DNA of 64,000 nt from Chondrosia reniformis (lineage: Eukaryota > Porifera > Demospongiae > Chondrillida > Chondrillidae), in assembly GCA_947172415.1 (NCBI GenBank), contig OX359193.1:3280501-3344500 (forward strand), written 5' to 3'. This document shows positions 39,598-53,049 of this stretch, piece after piece. How positions within the stretch are numbered: the stretch's first letter is position 1; every line of letters starts with the position of its first letter. The position numbers and the translations under genes are program-made. The notes below the pieces were generated by a model. It was not told where the DNA came from. It made no database searches and was given only the letters and a program-made list of their open reading frames with translations.

Positions 39598-40366
39598 CAG
39601 TGGAACCTCTCTACAACGACACTTTGGGAACTGAAAGAAGGGATGTTATACAGAGGTTTCCACTATTCAGAGGTTTTCATTGAAGTCAATGAATATATAA
39701 ATATGAATATATATGATTAACACTAAACCAAAATGACAGTTTATAAAGGCTATAATGATAAACCAAAACTATTGTAACAGTTACTACAATAATATAGTAT
39801 ATAGTGTTATGCTAAAGAAAACAAGATACCATAGAAGGTTAGATCCTGCCAAAAAATAGTGTCCAAACTTGTTTGACTTTTACTACTGTTAATACAAAAA
39901 GTGGTAACTACATCCAATAGCTAGTTTCGTTCGCGTCCCAGTAATGCCAAATTGAAAAAGGAGGCATGACGGCGTCTAGTCTTGTGAACGTGAACCAGAC
40001 CCCTGGCAGTTCTTCGACCCTTTCAGGGGTGTGGTCCACAAGGCTAGACGGCCGCGGCACTAAATGAGTCTAGATCATCACAGGAAGGATGTTAACTAGT
40101 GGGCGCTTTGACGCCGAGTTAGCGCGGAGTCGTGCGATCTATCTTTATATAATTCATTTTAAAACGATTTTACGTCTTTTCCGTTTCATAGAGGTTTTAT
40201 TGGGGCTATATCATTTCTTTAGCGTTCGTTATACGGGATATAGAGATTTCGTTATTCAGAGGTTACGTAAGTATGGAATCCTATGACAACTATTCGGGCC
40301 ACAGAAAAATGTCTGTAGTAGAGAGGTTTCCGCTATTCAGGCAGTCCGTTATAGGAGGTTCCACTG
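39598..40366. mobile_element. 769-bp non-autonomous pogo/Tigger-like transposon
   Basis: Ends are CAGTGGAACCTC at the left and its reverse complement near the right (GAGGTTCCACTG at 40355-40366), each bounded by TA (39596-39597 and 40367-40368). Subterminal copies of CAGAGGTTTCCACTATTCAG-like sequence occur near both ends. CAGTRRAACCTC-type termini and TA duplications are characteristic of the pogo/Tigger branch of Tc1/mariner. The left palindrome arm has the uninterrupted site (AACTAGTTAACC in reverse at about 9375-9390), so the insertion and its TA duplication are directly visible. There is no transposase frame; the 65-codon frame at 40089-40286 has no recognisable match. Confidence 0.85.
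39974..40049. repeat. Internal inverted repeat in the pogo-like element
   Basis: GTCTAG.CTTGTG and ACCCCTG on the left pair with CAGGGGT and CACAAGGCTAGAC on the right, around a loop of about 18 bases. It could be a nested short element or a structured part of the parent transposon. No function is assigned. Confidence 0.6.
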
Positions 40367-40370
40367 TAGT

Positions 40371-40643
40371 TAACCATTTTATTATAATAAGATAATTGTA
40401 CAATAATATGACTATATATAGATAATAGATTTATAGTTGGATAAGTTTATGTCCCAGAATTTGTTAGCTCGATAAAATCTGGTACACTTAGCTTTTTGGA
40501 TTATTGTCTGGATCCTCTTAGGCATGTCACGGCAGATCGCAGTAGTAAGAAATTGAGCATATATCTAATCCAGTAAATTGTAGTTGCGTATGGTTGCCTC
40601 TTCTTTTCTGAAATCATGTGTGCTAATCGTTTCTAATGGTTTG
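40371..40643 (-). other. Island D', right copy (palindrome anchor)
   Basis: Reverse complement of 9103-9382. By eye about 17 substitutions in roughly 275 bp, near 6% divergence. The frame that is open in the left copy is broken here by one stop, and the doubled AAACGATTAG is reduced to AAACCATTAG-AAACGATTAG. The poly(A)-signal-like AATAAA is on the minus strand near 40380. Confidence 0.8.
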
Positions 40644-40940
40644 TACATACAACTAGTACATACAACTAGTACATACAACTAGTACATACAACTACTACAT
40701 ATAACTATATAGTACACACAAGTGGTACATACAACTGGAACATATATACAACTACTAAATACGTTTAGTAAATACAACTAGTAAATATAACTAGTACATA
40801 CAACAATTACACACAACTAGTACATAAAACCAGTACATACAATTGTACACACAACCACTACATACAATTGAGTACATACAACTAGTATATACTTACAACA
40901 GGTAAATATAACTAGTACTAGTACATACAACTAGTAAAAA
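40644..40940 (-). repeat. Satellite A, right array, inner segment
   Basis: Inverted 13-bp satellite beginning with four clean TACATACAACTAG units right outside island D'. A variant read in reverse as GTATATATGTTCCAGTTG resembles one in the left arm near 8990, suggesting the palindrome continues some way into A. Confidence 0.93.
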
Positions 40941-41300
40941 CAAGGAGTTCGAGGCGCCCCTAAGTAAACTCGAACTACTTAGCTGCTTCTCATAGATATC
41001 CGATTAACCGATTTCCGATCGACTCTTGTTGGCCGTCAATTTTTCAAGGCCATATCTCGTAAAAAACGTTTTTACGCAAGCTTTACGTTACATAGTATTA
41101 GTAAGGGTGGTTTTTAAGTCCATTTCGTTCGTTCACTGTTCTACGCTAAGGAAGAGAAAGCTAATTTTAAGCTAGAAAACGAAAGCTAGCCGAACGTCCG
41201 CCATTTTTTGACAGATATATACATATATACAAGACTACGAACAGGAAGCCATACGTTAACATAATTTCCGAAAACAATATAGGGGCGCCTGTGGCGCCCC
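40941..41300 (-). mobile_element. Hairpin-ended element, copy 1 (unclassified)
   Basis: A 360-bp complex block in satellite A. The + strand right end is a perfect hairpin, GGGGCGCC-TGT-GGCGCCCC (41282-41300). The left end has AGTTCGAG (40946-40953) pairing with CTCGAACT (40969-40976). Read on the minus strand it is related to the block at 52661-53049: both start with a GGGGC..GCCACAGG..GCCCC hairpin followed by TATTGTTTTC, share TATGGCTTC and a TATATATACATATATA-like stretch, and end with a CAAGTAGTT.GAG...CTCGAACT foldback and CTTG. No coding frame is convincing (41167-41349 is incidental). Stem-loops at both ends without ordinary TIRs suggest a Helitron/Helentron-type or foldback element, but this is unproven. 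Confidence 0.6.
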
Positions 41301-44300
41301 AACAACTAGTAAATATAACTAGTATAGCACATAAAACTAGTACATACAACTAGTAAATACAACTAATACATAGAACTAGTACATAAATACAAATATAAGA
41401 CACAACTAGTACGCACAACTAGTACATACAACTAGTACATACAACTAGTTTCTAGCACATATAACTGTTACATACAACTAGTACATACAACTAGTACATA
41501 TAACTAGTACAAATAACTACTATACCTAATACATAAAAAGTACATACATCTAATACATACAACTAGTGCATACAACTAGTACAAACAACCAGTACAAACA
41601 ACTAGTAAATATAACTAGTAAATATAACTAATATATATATAACTGGTACTAGTGCATACAACTAGTATATATAACTATTAAATATAACTTGTACTAGTAC
41701 ATACAATTAGTTCATCCAACTAGCACATACAACTTGTACATACAACTGGTACGCAACTAGCACATACAACTAGTATAAGCAATTAGTACATATAACTAGT
41801 ACCTACTTAGTACCTAGTTTTACTAGTACTAGAACTTACAACTAGTACCTATAACTAGTACCCAACTACTACATATAACTAGTACATACACATAAAAGTG
41901 GCACCTATAAATAGTACATACAATTAGTACATACAATTAGTCCATAAAACTAGTACATACAAGTAGTACATGAAACTAGTACATACAACTAGTACACAGA
42001 AATACTACATAAAACTAATACCTATAATTAGTAAATATACCATGTACTAGTACATACAACTAGTGCATAAAACTAGTACCTACAACTAGTAAATATTACC
42101 AGTACTAGTACAAACAACAAGTTATTAGAACAAGTACCTGCAACTAGTACATAACTAATACATACAGTTATTACATACCACTAGTACACACAACTAGTAC
42201 ATCAATTAGTACATACAAGTAATACCTGTAACTAGTATATAACTAGTACATACAACTAGTACATAAAACTAGTTCATTAAGTTAGAACATACAACTACTA
42301 CATACAACTAGTTCATACAACTATTACATTCAACTATATCATACAACTAGTACCTACAACTAGTAAATATAACCAGTGCTAGTATGTACAACTAGTACAT
42401 ACAACTAGTGCCTATAGTTAGTAAATATTACTGGTACTAGTACATACCTCTAGTTATTCCTACTAGTACATACAACTAGTACACACAACTACTGCATAAC
42501 TAGTGCATACAACTGGTACATACAACTATTATATACAATTAGTACAGGCAACTATTACATTCAACTAGTACATATAACTAGTACCTACAACTAGTTAATA
42601 TAACTAGTACTTTTACATACAACCAGTGCATAGGACTAGTACATACAACAATTACACACAACTAGTACATAAAACTAGTCCATGCAATTAGTGCATACAA
42701 CTACTAAAAACAATTGAGTACGTACAACTAGTATATACTTACAACTAGTAAATATAACTAGTACTAGTACATACAACTAGTACATACAACTAGTAAATAT
42801 AACAAGTACTAGTACATAAAACTAGTACATACAACTAGGATATACAATTAGTACCTACAACTAATATATACATACAACTATTTCTTACAAGTAGTACATA
42901 AACTTACTACATACAATTAGTAAATACAACTAGTAGATACCACTATATAGTGCATAAAACTAGAACATACAACTAGTATAACAACTGGTACATAAAACTA
43001 GTACCTACAACAAGTTAATATGGCTAGTACGTGTACATAGAACTAGTACATACAACAATTACACACAACTAGTACATACAACTAGTACATACAATTAGTG
43101 CATACAACTATAACATTCAACAAGTACATGCACCTAGTACGTACAACTTGTAAACATAACTAGTGCTAGTAGATACAACTAGCACCTACCTAGTACCTAG
43201 TATAACTAGTAGTAAAATCTACAAGTAGTACATATACTAGTATATACAACTAATACATACGAGTAGTATATACAAGTAGTACATACAACTAGTACACAGA
43301 AATAGTACATAAAACTATACATATAACTAGTAATTAACTAGTACAAACTATTAGTACATACAACTAGTACACACAACTAGTACATACAACTAGTATATAA
43401 CTAGTACATACAACTAGTACATAAAACTAGTTCATACAATTAGACCATACAACTACTACATACAACTAGTACATACAACTAATACCTACAAAATAGTAAA
43501 TATAACCAGTGCTAGGACGTACAACTAGTACATATATACAACTAGTACATACATTAGTATATAACTAGAACATACAACTAGTACATAAAACCAGTTCATA
43601 CAATTAAACATACAACTACTGCATACACTAGGACATACAACTAATACCTACAAGTAGTAAATATAACTTGTACTACTACATACAACTAGTTCATACAACT
43701 ATTACATTCAACTAGTACACACAACTAGTGCCTACAGTTAGTATATATTACCAGTACTAGTACATTCCACTAGTTAATCCTACTAGAACATACTACTATT
43801 ACATACACCTAGTACATAACTAGTACATACAAATGGTACATACAACTATTATATACAATTAGTACATGCAACTATTACATTCGACTAGTACATATAAGTA
43901 GTACCTACAAATATTTAATATAACTAGTACTTGTACATTCAACTACTTATTATCTAGTATTACTAGTACTATTGCCTACAACTAGTACACATAACTAGTA
44001 CATACACCTAGTACATAACTCTAGTACATACTACTAGTACATACTACTAGTACATACAAGTAGTACATTCACTTAGGACTTACAAGTAGTAAATACAACT
44101 AGGACATACAACTAGTACACACAACAAGTACATACACCTAGTATATAACTAGTCCATACAGGTGGTACATACAACTAGTTCATACAATTAGAACATACAA
44201 CTACTCCATACAACTAGTAAATGCTACTAATACCTACAACTAGTAAACATAGCTTCTACTAGTACATACAACTGGTACTTACAACTAGTATATCCAACTA

Positions 44301-45798
44301 GTAAATATCACCAGTATTATTACATACAAGTAGTTAATACAACTACTACCTACAACTAGTACATAACTAGTTCTTACAACTAGTACATACAACTAGTACA
44401 TACAATTAGTACATACAACTATAACATTCAACAAGTCCATGCAACTAGTACCTACAACTAGTAAATATAACTTGTACTACTATATACAACTAGTACCTAC
44501 AACTAGTAAATATAACCAGTGCAACTAGTGCCTACAGTTAGTAAATATTACATATAGTACTAGTACATACCACAAGTTAATACTACTAGTACATACAACT
44601 AGTACATACAGCTATGACATAACTAGTACATACAACTGGTACATACAACTGGTACATACAATTATAATATAGAATTAGTACATGCAACTATAACATTCAA
44701 CCAGTACATATAACTAGTACCTACAAATAGTTAATATAACTAGAACTTGTACACACAAATAATACCTACTTAGTATCTAGTGTTACTACTACCAGAACTT
44801 ACAACTAGTACACATAAATAGTTCATACACCTAGTGCGTACAAGTAGTACATACAACTAGTGCCTACAGTTAGTAAATATTACCAGTACTAGTACATACC
44901 ACTAGTTAATACTACTAGTACATACAGCCAGTACATACAGCTAGTACATAACTAGTACATAAAAATGGTACATACAATTATTATATATAATTAGTACTTG
45001 CAACTAGTACATACACCTAGTACATACAACTAGGACATACAAATAGTACATACAACTAGTACATACAAGTAGTACATTCAATTAGGGCACAAAACTAGTT
45101 CATATAACTAGTACATAACTAGTACATACAACTACTACATACACCTAGTACATACAACTAGTACATACAACCAGTACGTACAACTAGTACAAACAACTAG
45201 TATATACAACTAGTTCATACTACTTGCACATACAATTAGTAGTAAAAACTAGTTCTTACAATTTGTACTTACAATTAGTACTTATCACTAGAACATTCAC
45301 ATATAACTGGTACATATAAACAGTACATACAACTAGTACATCAAACTAGACCTCCAACTAATTCAACTACTGAATATAATTAGTACTAGTACATACAACT
45401 TGTTCATACAACTAGAAGTACAACTACTACATACAACTACTACATACAATTAGTACATACACCTAGTACTTACAACCAGTTATTAGAACTAGTACATACA
45501 ACTAGTACATAACTAATACATACAGTTATTACATGCAACTTGTACACACAACTAGTGCATAACTAGTTCATACAATTAGTACATTCAACTAGTACATATA
45601 ATTAGTACATACAACTATTGCATTCAACTAGTACATCCAACTATAACCTACAACTGGTAAATATAATTAGTCCTAGTATGTACAACTAGTACAAACCACT
45701 AGTGCCTACAGCTAGTAAATATTACCAGTACAAGTACACGCCACTAGTTAAAACAACTACTACATACAACTAGTTCATACAACTAGTACATAACTAGT

Positions 45799-46831
45799 AC
45801 ATACAACTATTATATAGAATTATAATAAGCAATTAGTACATATAACTATTACATTCAACTAGCACATATATCCAGTACCTATAACTAGTTAATATAACTA
45901 GTACTTGTACATACAAATAGTACCTACTTAGTAACTAGTTTTGCTAATACCAGAACCTACAACTAGTACATATAACTAGTATTTGTACATACAAATAGTA
46001 CCTACTTAGTAACAAGTTTTGCTAATACCAGAACCTACAACTATAACATATAATTAGTACATACAACTAGTAAATACAACTAGTACATCAAATTAGTGCC
46101 CACAACTAGTACATGGAACTAATAACAAGTACATATACCTAGTACATACAACTAGTACATTTAAGTGGTACACACAACTAGTACACACAACTAGTACATA
46201 CAACCATAACATAAAACTAGTAGACACCAACTACTACATATAACTAGTATATTCACATATAACTGGTCCATATAAATAGTACATGCATCTGGTACATACC
46301 ACTAGAGCATACAACTAGTACATACAACTATAACATAAAACTAGTACCTACAACTAATACACACTACTAGTACATTCTACTAGTACGTATAACAAGTACA
46401 AACAAGTAATACATATAACTAGTACAAACAACTAATACATACAACTAGCACATACATCATGGCTAACAACTACTTCATACAACTTGTATTTACAACTAGT
46501 ACCTATGATTGAAACATACACATTAAATTAGTACATGTAAATAGTACATACAACTAGGACATTAAACTAGAACTCCAACTTGTATTATATTTTACTAGTG
46601 CCTACTTAGTAAATAGATTAACTAGTATTCAAGCTTACTAGTACAAGTACATACAAATAGTCCATACACATATATATATAACTAGTACACACAGCCTATA
46701 TTAGTACATATAATTTGTACCTACAACTAGTAAATATAACTAGTACTAGTACATACAACTAGTTAATAAAATGTATAGAAAATATAGCTAGTACAAACAC
46801 CGAGTACATACAGCTAGTACCTACAACTTGT
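45799..46831 (-). repeat. 1033-bp tandem duplication, first unit
   Basis: Begins ACATACAACTATTATATAG and recurs at 46832 with an offset of exactly 1033 bp; TATATAGAAT is at 45811 and 46844. Nearly identical by eye. Confidence 0.85.
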
Positions 46832-47864
46832 ACATACAACTATTATATAGAATTATAATAAGCAATTAGTACATATAATTATTACATTCAACTAGTACAT
46901 ATATCCAGTACCTATAACTAGTTAATATAACTAGTACTTGTACATACAAATAGTACCTACTTAGTAACTAGTTTTGCTAATACCAGAACCTACAACTAGT
47001 ACATATAACTAGTATTTGTACATACAAATAGTACCTACTTAGTAACAAGTTTTGCTAATACCAGAACCTACAACTATAACATATAATTAGTACATACAAC
47101 TAGTAAATACAACTAGTACATCAAATTAGTGCCTACAACTAGTACATGGAACTAATAACAAGTACATATACCTAGTACATACAACTAGTACATTTAAGTG
47201 GTACACACAACTAGTACACTCAACTAGTACATACAACCATAACATAAAACTAGTAGACACCAACTACTACATATAACTAGTATATTCACATATAACTGGT
47301 CCATATAAATAGTACATGCATCTGGTACATACCACTAGAGCATACAACTAGTACATACAACTATAACATAAAACTAGTACCTACAACTAATACACACTAC
47401 TAGTACATTCTACTAGTACGTATAACAAGTACAAACAAGTAATACATATAACTAGTACAAACAACTAATACATACAACTAGCACATACAACTTGGCTAAC
47501 AACTACTTCATACAACTTGTATTTACAACTAGTACCTATGATTGAAACATACACATTAAATTAGTACATGTAAATAGTACATACAACTAGGACATTAAAC
47601 TAGAACTCCAACTTGTATTATATTTTACTAGTGCCTATATACTTAGTAAATAGATTAACTAGTACTCAAGCTTACTAGTACAAGTACATACAAATAGTCC
47701 ATACACATATATATATAACTAGTACAAACAGCCTATATTAGTACATATAATTTGTACCTACAACTAGTAAATATAACTAGTACTAGTACATACAACTAGT
47801 TAATAAAATGTATAGAAAATATAGCTAGTACAAACACCGAGTACATACAACTAGTACATACAAC
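46832..47864 (-). repeat. 1033-bp tandem duplication, second unit
   Basis: Direct second copy. Small differences include a 4-bp insertion near 47636 (CCTATATACTTAG) and CTTGGCTAAC in place of CATGGCTAAC near 47491. Confidence 0.85.
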
Positions 47865-48099
47865 TTGTACATACAACTAGAACATATAACCAGAACATGC
47901 ACATAAAACTAGTACGTTCAACTAGTTCATACATCTAGTAAATATGACTAGTACTAGTATATAAACTAGTACATAAAACTAGTACACACAGGTAGCAATG
48001 AGTACACACTACCAGTACATAAAACTAGTACATACGACTTGTACATACAACTAGTAAACACAACTAGTACATACAACTAGTACATACAACTTGGCTAAC
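47491..48099 (-). repeat. About 600-bp tandem duplication, first unit
   Basis: Starts at CTTGGCTAACAACTAC, which recurs at 48100. It overlaps the end of the 1033-bp unit and was therefore made by a separate event. Confidence 0.8.
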
Positions 48100-48680
48100 A
48101 ACTACTTCATACAACTTGTATTTACAACTAGTACCTATGATTGAAACATACACATTAAATTAGTACATGTAAATAGTACATACAACTAGGACATTAAACT
48201 AGAACTCCAACTTGTATTATATTTTACTAGTGCCTACTTAGTAAATAGATTAACTAGTACTCAAGCTTACTAGTACAAGTACATACAAATAGTCCATACA
48301 CATATATATATAACTAGTACACACAGCCTATATTAGTACATATAATTTGTACCTACAACTAGTAAATATAACTAGTACTAGTACATACAACTAGTTAATA
48401 AAATGTATAGAAAATATAGCTAGTACAAACACCGAGTACATACAACTAGTACATACAACTTGTACATACAACTAGAACATATAACCAGAACATGCACATA
48501 AAACTAGTACGTTCAACTAGTTCATACATCTAGTAAATATGACTAGTACTAGTATATAAACTAGTACATAAAACTAGTACACACAGGTAGCAATGAGTAC
48601 ACACTACTAGTACATAAAACTAGTACGTACGACTTGTACATACAACTAGTAAACACAACTAGTACATACAACTAGTACAT
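48100..48680 (-). repeat. About 600-bp tandem duplication, second unit
   Basis: Matches 47491-48099, including the distinctive CACAGGTAGCAATGAGTAC variant. It is slightly shorter through small deletions. Confidence 0.8.
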
Positions 48681-51600
48681 ATAACTAGTTCATACAACTA
48701 GTGCACACAACTAGTATACACAATTAGTGTATACAACCAGTACATTCAACTAGTCCTAACACTAGTTCATATCACTAGTACTAGAAAGTACTTCCAATTA
48801 GTACATAAAACTAGTTCATACAATTAGAACATACAAGTAGTACAATAACCCAGTACATAGAACTAGTACATAGAAGGACTACATAAAACTGATACATACA
48901 ACTAGTACATGCAACTAGTACATAATAATTAGTACATAAAAATAGTGCATATAACTAGAACATAGGACTTTCAACTAGTACTTACAACTAGCAAACATAA
49001 CTTGTATATACTACTTGCACATACAAAAAGTACATATAATTAGTACCTAAAACTACTAAATATAACTAGTTCTAGTAAAAACAACTGGTAAAGTACATAC
49101 AATTAGTACATACAATTAGTACATACAACTAATACATATAACTAGTACATACAACAATTACCCACAACTTATCCATACATCTAATACATATAATTAGATC
49201 ATACAACCAGTGGGTACAACTAGTATTAAGCACATACAACTAGAACTTCCCTAGTACATAGTATAACTAGAACATATGAAATAGTGCATACAAATAGAAT
49301 ATACAACCAATAGGTACAACTAGCACATATAACTGGTCCACACAACTACTACATATAACTAATACATGTTAATAATACATACATCTAGAGCATAAAACTA
49401 GTATATACAACTTGTGCATACAACTGATTCATATCTAGTGCATACAAGTAGTACATACAACTTGTACATACAACTGATTCATATCTAGTGCATACAACTA
49501 GTACATACAGCTAGTGCATACAACTAGTACTTATAACTAGTTCACAAACATATAACTAGTACATGCAAATTGTAAATACAACTCAACTACTATATACAAC
49601 TAGTTCATAAACTAGTACATACAACTAGTACATAAAACTAGTTTCTAGTACATACAACTAGTACCTTCCTAGTACCTAGTATAACATGTACAAGAATCTA
49701 CAACAAGTACATAAAAACTAGTACATACAACTAGAACATACAACTAGTACAAAGCTAGTACAAACAACTAGTATATACATACAAATAGAACACAAAACTA
49801 GTTCATACAATTTGTACCTAGAACTACTACATACAACTACCACATACAACTAGTACCTACAACTAGTAAATATAGCTAGTACTAGTCCATACAACTAGTG
49901 AATACAACCAGTACTTGCAACTAGTACGTATAACTAGTACACACACCTACTACATATAACTCATACATAAAAATTTAACTAGTACATATAAATAGTACAT
50001 ACGCATATTACATATAAGTAGTACATAAAACTAGTGCCTACAACTACAACCTAGTACATATAACTAGTTCATACAACTAATAATTAGAACATATAACTAG
50101 TACATACTGCTAATAAATACAACTAATACATACAACTAGCACCTACAACTAGTAAATATAACTATATAGTAATAGTACTTACATCTAGTAAGTGCAATTA
50201 GCATATACAACCAGTATATACATACAGCTAGTACATACACATATATTTAGTGAATATAAATAGTAAGTACAACTAGTACGTATAACTAGTACATACAACT
50301 ACTACATATATCTAGTACATAAAACTAGTACATATATCTAGTACATACAAATATAACGAGTTCATATAAGTAGTTCATACAACCAGTACATACAACTAGT
50401 GCTTATAAATAGTATATACAACTAGTACATACAACAATTACATTCAACTAGTACATATAATTACTACATACAATTGGTACATATAAATAGTACAAACAAC
50501 TAGTACCTACCTAGTAACTAGTATAACTAGTACTGGAACCTACAACTAGTATATACAACTTGTACATACATCAAGTGCATAGAATTAGTACACATAAATA
50601 GTACACACCTAGTACATACAACTAGTGCATACAACTGGTACACATAAATAATAAATACAACTAATACATAGCTAGTACAAACACCTAGTGGATAAAACTT
50701 GTACATACAACTGGTTCATATCTAGTACACACAACTAGTACATACAACTAGTAAATATAACTAGTGCTAGTGCAGAGAACTAGTGTATACAACTAGTTCA
50801 TAAAATTAGTACATACAACTAGTACATGCAACTAGTACATACAACTAGTACATATAACTAGTACACATATATATAACCAGTACTAATACACAAACATATA
50901 ACTAGTACATACACATATAACTGGTACTTATGAATAGTATATACACATAGTACATACGAAGAGTTCAAAAAAATATTACGTATAACTAGAAACTAGTACA
51001 TACAAGTATTTCATAGAATGAGTACATAATACTAGAATGTACAACTTGTATATACAACTAGTAGATAGCTACTACATACAACTCTTATATACATCTAGTA
51101 CATATAAATAGTGCATGCATCTAGTACATATAAATAGTGCATGCATCTAATACATACAAATATAACGAGTTCAGAGAAGTAGTTCATACAACCAGTACAT
51201 ACAACAATTACACTCAACTAGTACATATAACTACTACATATGAATAGTACTTATACACATAACTAGTACATAACAATAGTACATACAACAAGTACAAAAA
51301 ATTAGTTCCTTCCTAATACCTAGTATAACTTGTACTGGAAACTACAAGTAGTTCAAACAACAAGTACATACAACTAGTACATACAATTAGTCACTAGTAC
51401 ATACTACTAGCATATACAACTAGTACATAAAATTACCCACAACTATTACTTGCATGTAATACATATAATTACTAGACACAACTTGTACGGACAACTAGTA
51501 TATAGCACATAAAACTAGTACTTCCCTGGTAATTAGCATAACTAGTATTAGAACCTACAACTAGGACATACATCTAGTACATAAAACTTCTTCATACAAC

Positions 51601-52625
51601 TACTACATACAACTTATACATACAACTAGTGCATGTAACTAGTACACACAACTACTACATATATCTAGTACATACAACTAGTACATACAACTAGTAAATA
51701 CAACTGGATCATATCTAGTACATACAACTACCACATACAACTAGTTCCTAAACCTAGTACCTACAACTAGTAAATATAACTAGTACTAGTACATACAACT
51801 AGTACATGCAATTAGTATATACAGCAAGTACATACAGCTAGTATATATAATTGGTACATACACAAATAAATAGTACATATAGATAATACGATCAACTAGT
51901 ACATATATCTAGTTCATACAAATATAACAAATACATATAAGCCGTACATACAACTAGTACAAAGGACTAGTACATACACATATACCTAGAAATTAAAAAT
52001 AGTTCATACAACTAGTGCATACAGCTAGTGCATACAACTAGTAGAGATAACTAGTACACAAGCATATAACTAGTACATACACATATAACTGGTGCTTATA
52101 AATAGTACATACACATAGTACATGCACCTAGTACATACAACTAGTATATACAACTAGAAACTAGTATATACAAGTAGCTCATAGAACGAGTACAGAATAC
52201 TAGAACGTACAACTTGTATGTACAAATAGTAGATAGCTACTACATACAAGTAAAAGCAACTAGTACATTCACCTACTACATATAACTAGTACATACATAT
52301 ATATCCAATTATTATAAATAGTACGTGAAACTAGTACATACATCTAGTTCATAAAACTAGTACATACAACTAGTACATAGAACAAGTACCTTCCTAGTAC
52401 CAAGTATAACTAGTACAAGAACCTACAACTAGTACATTCAACTAGTACATACAACTAGAACACAGAACTAGTATATACATACAACTAGTACATATAACTA
52501 GTACACACACCTACTACATATAACTAATACATAAAAATGTAACTAGTACATATAAATAGTACAAACACCTACTACATACAACTGATACATAAAAATATAA
52601 CTAGTACATATAAATAATACAAACA

Positions 52626-52660
52626 GGGGACCCTTTAATAAAGTTCGGCAGCCATTTTTA
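52626..52660 (-). repeat. Stray satellite B fragment, part 1
   Basis: GGGGACCCTTTAATAAAGTT followed by CGGCAGCCATTTTTA is inverted satellite B inside satellite A. It continues after the inserted element at 53050. Confidence 0.9.
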
Positions 52661-53049
52661 GGGGCTGCCACAGGAAGCCCCCTCTATTGTTTTCATAATG
52701 CAATTTATGTATGGCTTCATGTTACGGATATATATACATATATATATAATACGAGTTCATACGCAACTATTATAAGACATTTTATACGTCGATAGATGTA
52801 TAATATGAGTTCATATGCAACTATTGTAACACTTAATTTATACGTCAATACATCGTTTTTGCAAATGGTGGCGTTCAGGAAGCTTTAGTTAACGAAGCTT
52901 TTCCGTCGCTATTTATAATTTTTAGGGCACTTAAGCATCCTCAATCGTTAGGATTAAGAGTAATATGTCAAAGCCCAACGATGCGGCCAAGTAGTTTGAG
53001 TAAATTCGGGGGTCGGCAGCCCCACGAGTTTTTAAACTCGAACTACTTG
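52661..53049 (+). mobile_element. Hairpin-ended element, copy 2 (unclassified)
   Basis: A 389-bp insertion in a satellite B monomer. It starts GGGGCTGCCACAGGAAGCCCC-like (a stem-loop), followed by TCTATTGTTTTC. It ends with AAGTAGTTTGAG (52989-53000) pairing with CTCGAACTACTT (53037-53048), which enclose a smaller hairpin CGAGTTT-TT-AAACTCG (53025-53040). TTA lies on both sides (52658-52660 and 53050-53052), and the split monomer joins cleanly when one TTA is removed. It is related to the element at 40941-41300 but in the opposite orientation and well diverged. TTA duplications occur with PIF/Harbinger, but the ends are not normal TIRs. Confidence 0.65.

Larger units (their letters stand above)
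43401..50150 (-). repeat. Large satellite A segmental duplication, copy P
   Basis: The same ordered series of satellite variants is found again at 56955-62086. Anchors: ACATTAGTAT at 43551 and 57104, AGCCTATATTAG at 46693 and 60273. The offset falls from about 13.55 kb to about 11.95 kb across the segment because copy P has gained tandem repeats of 1033 bp and about 600 bp. Confidence 0.8.
41301..52625 (-). repeat. Satellite A, right array, main block
   Basis: Over 11 kb of inverted 13-bp satellite (TACATACAACTAG), heavily varied but with long-range copies: the segment from about 43401 to 50150 recurs near 56955-62086. It holds nested tandem duplications of 1033 bp and about 600 bp. No gene, RNA or transposon was seen in it. 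Confidence 0.95.

Noticed and set aside
41167..41349. 60-codon - strand frame overlapping hairpin-ended element copy 1
   Set aside because: It runs from the element into satellite A and has no recognisable domain or conserved counterpart in the related element at 52661-53049.
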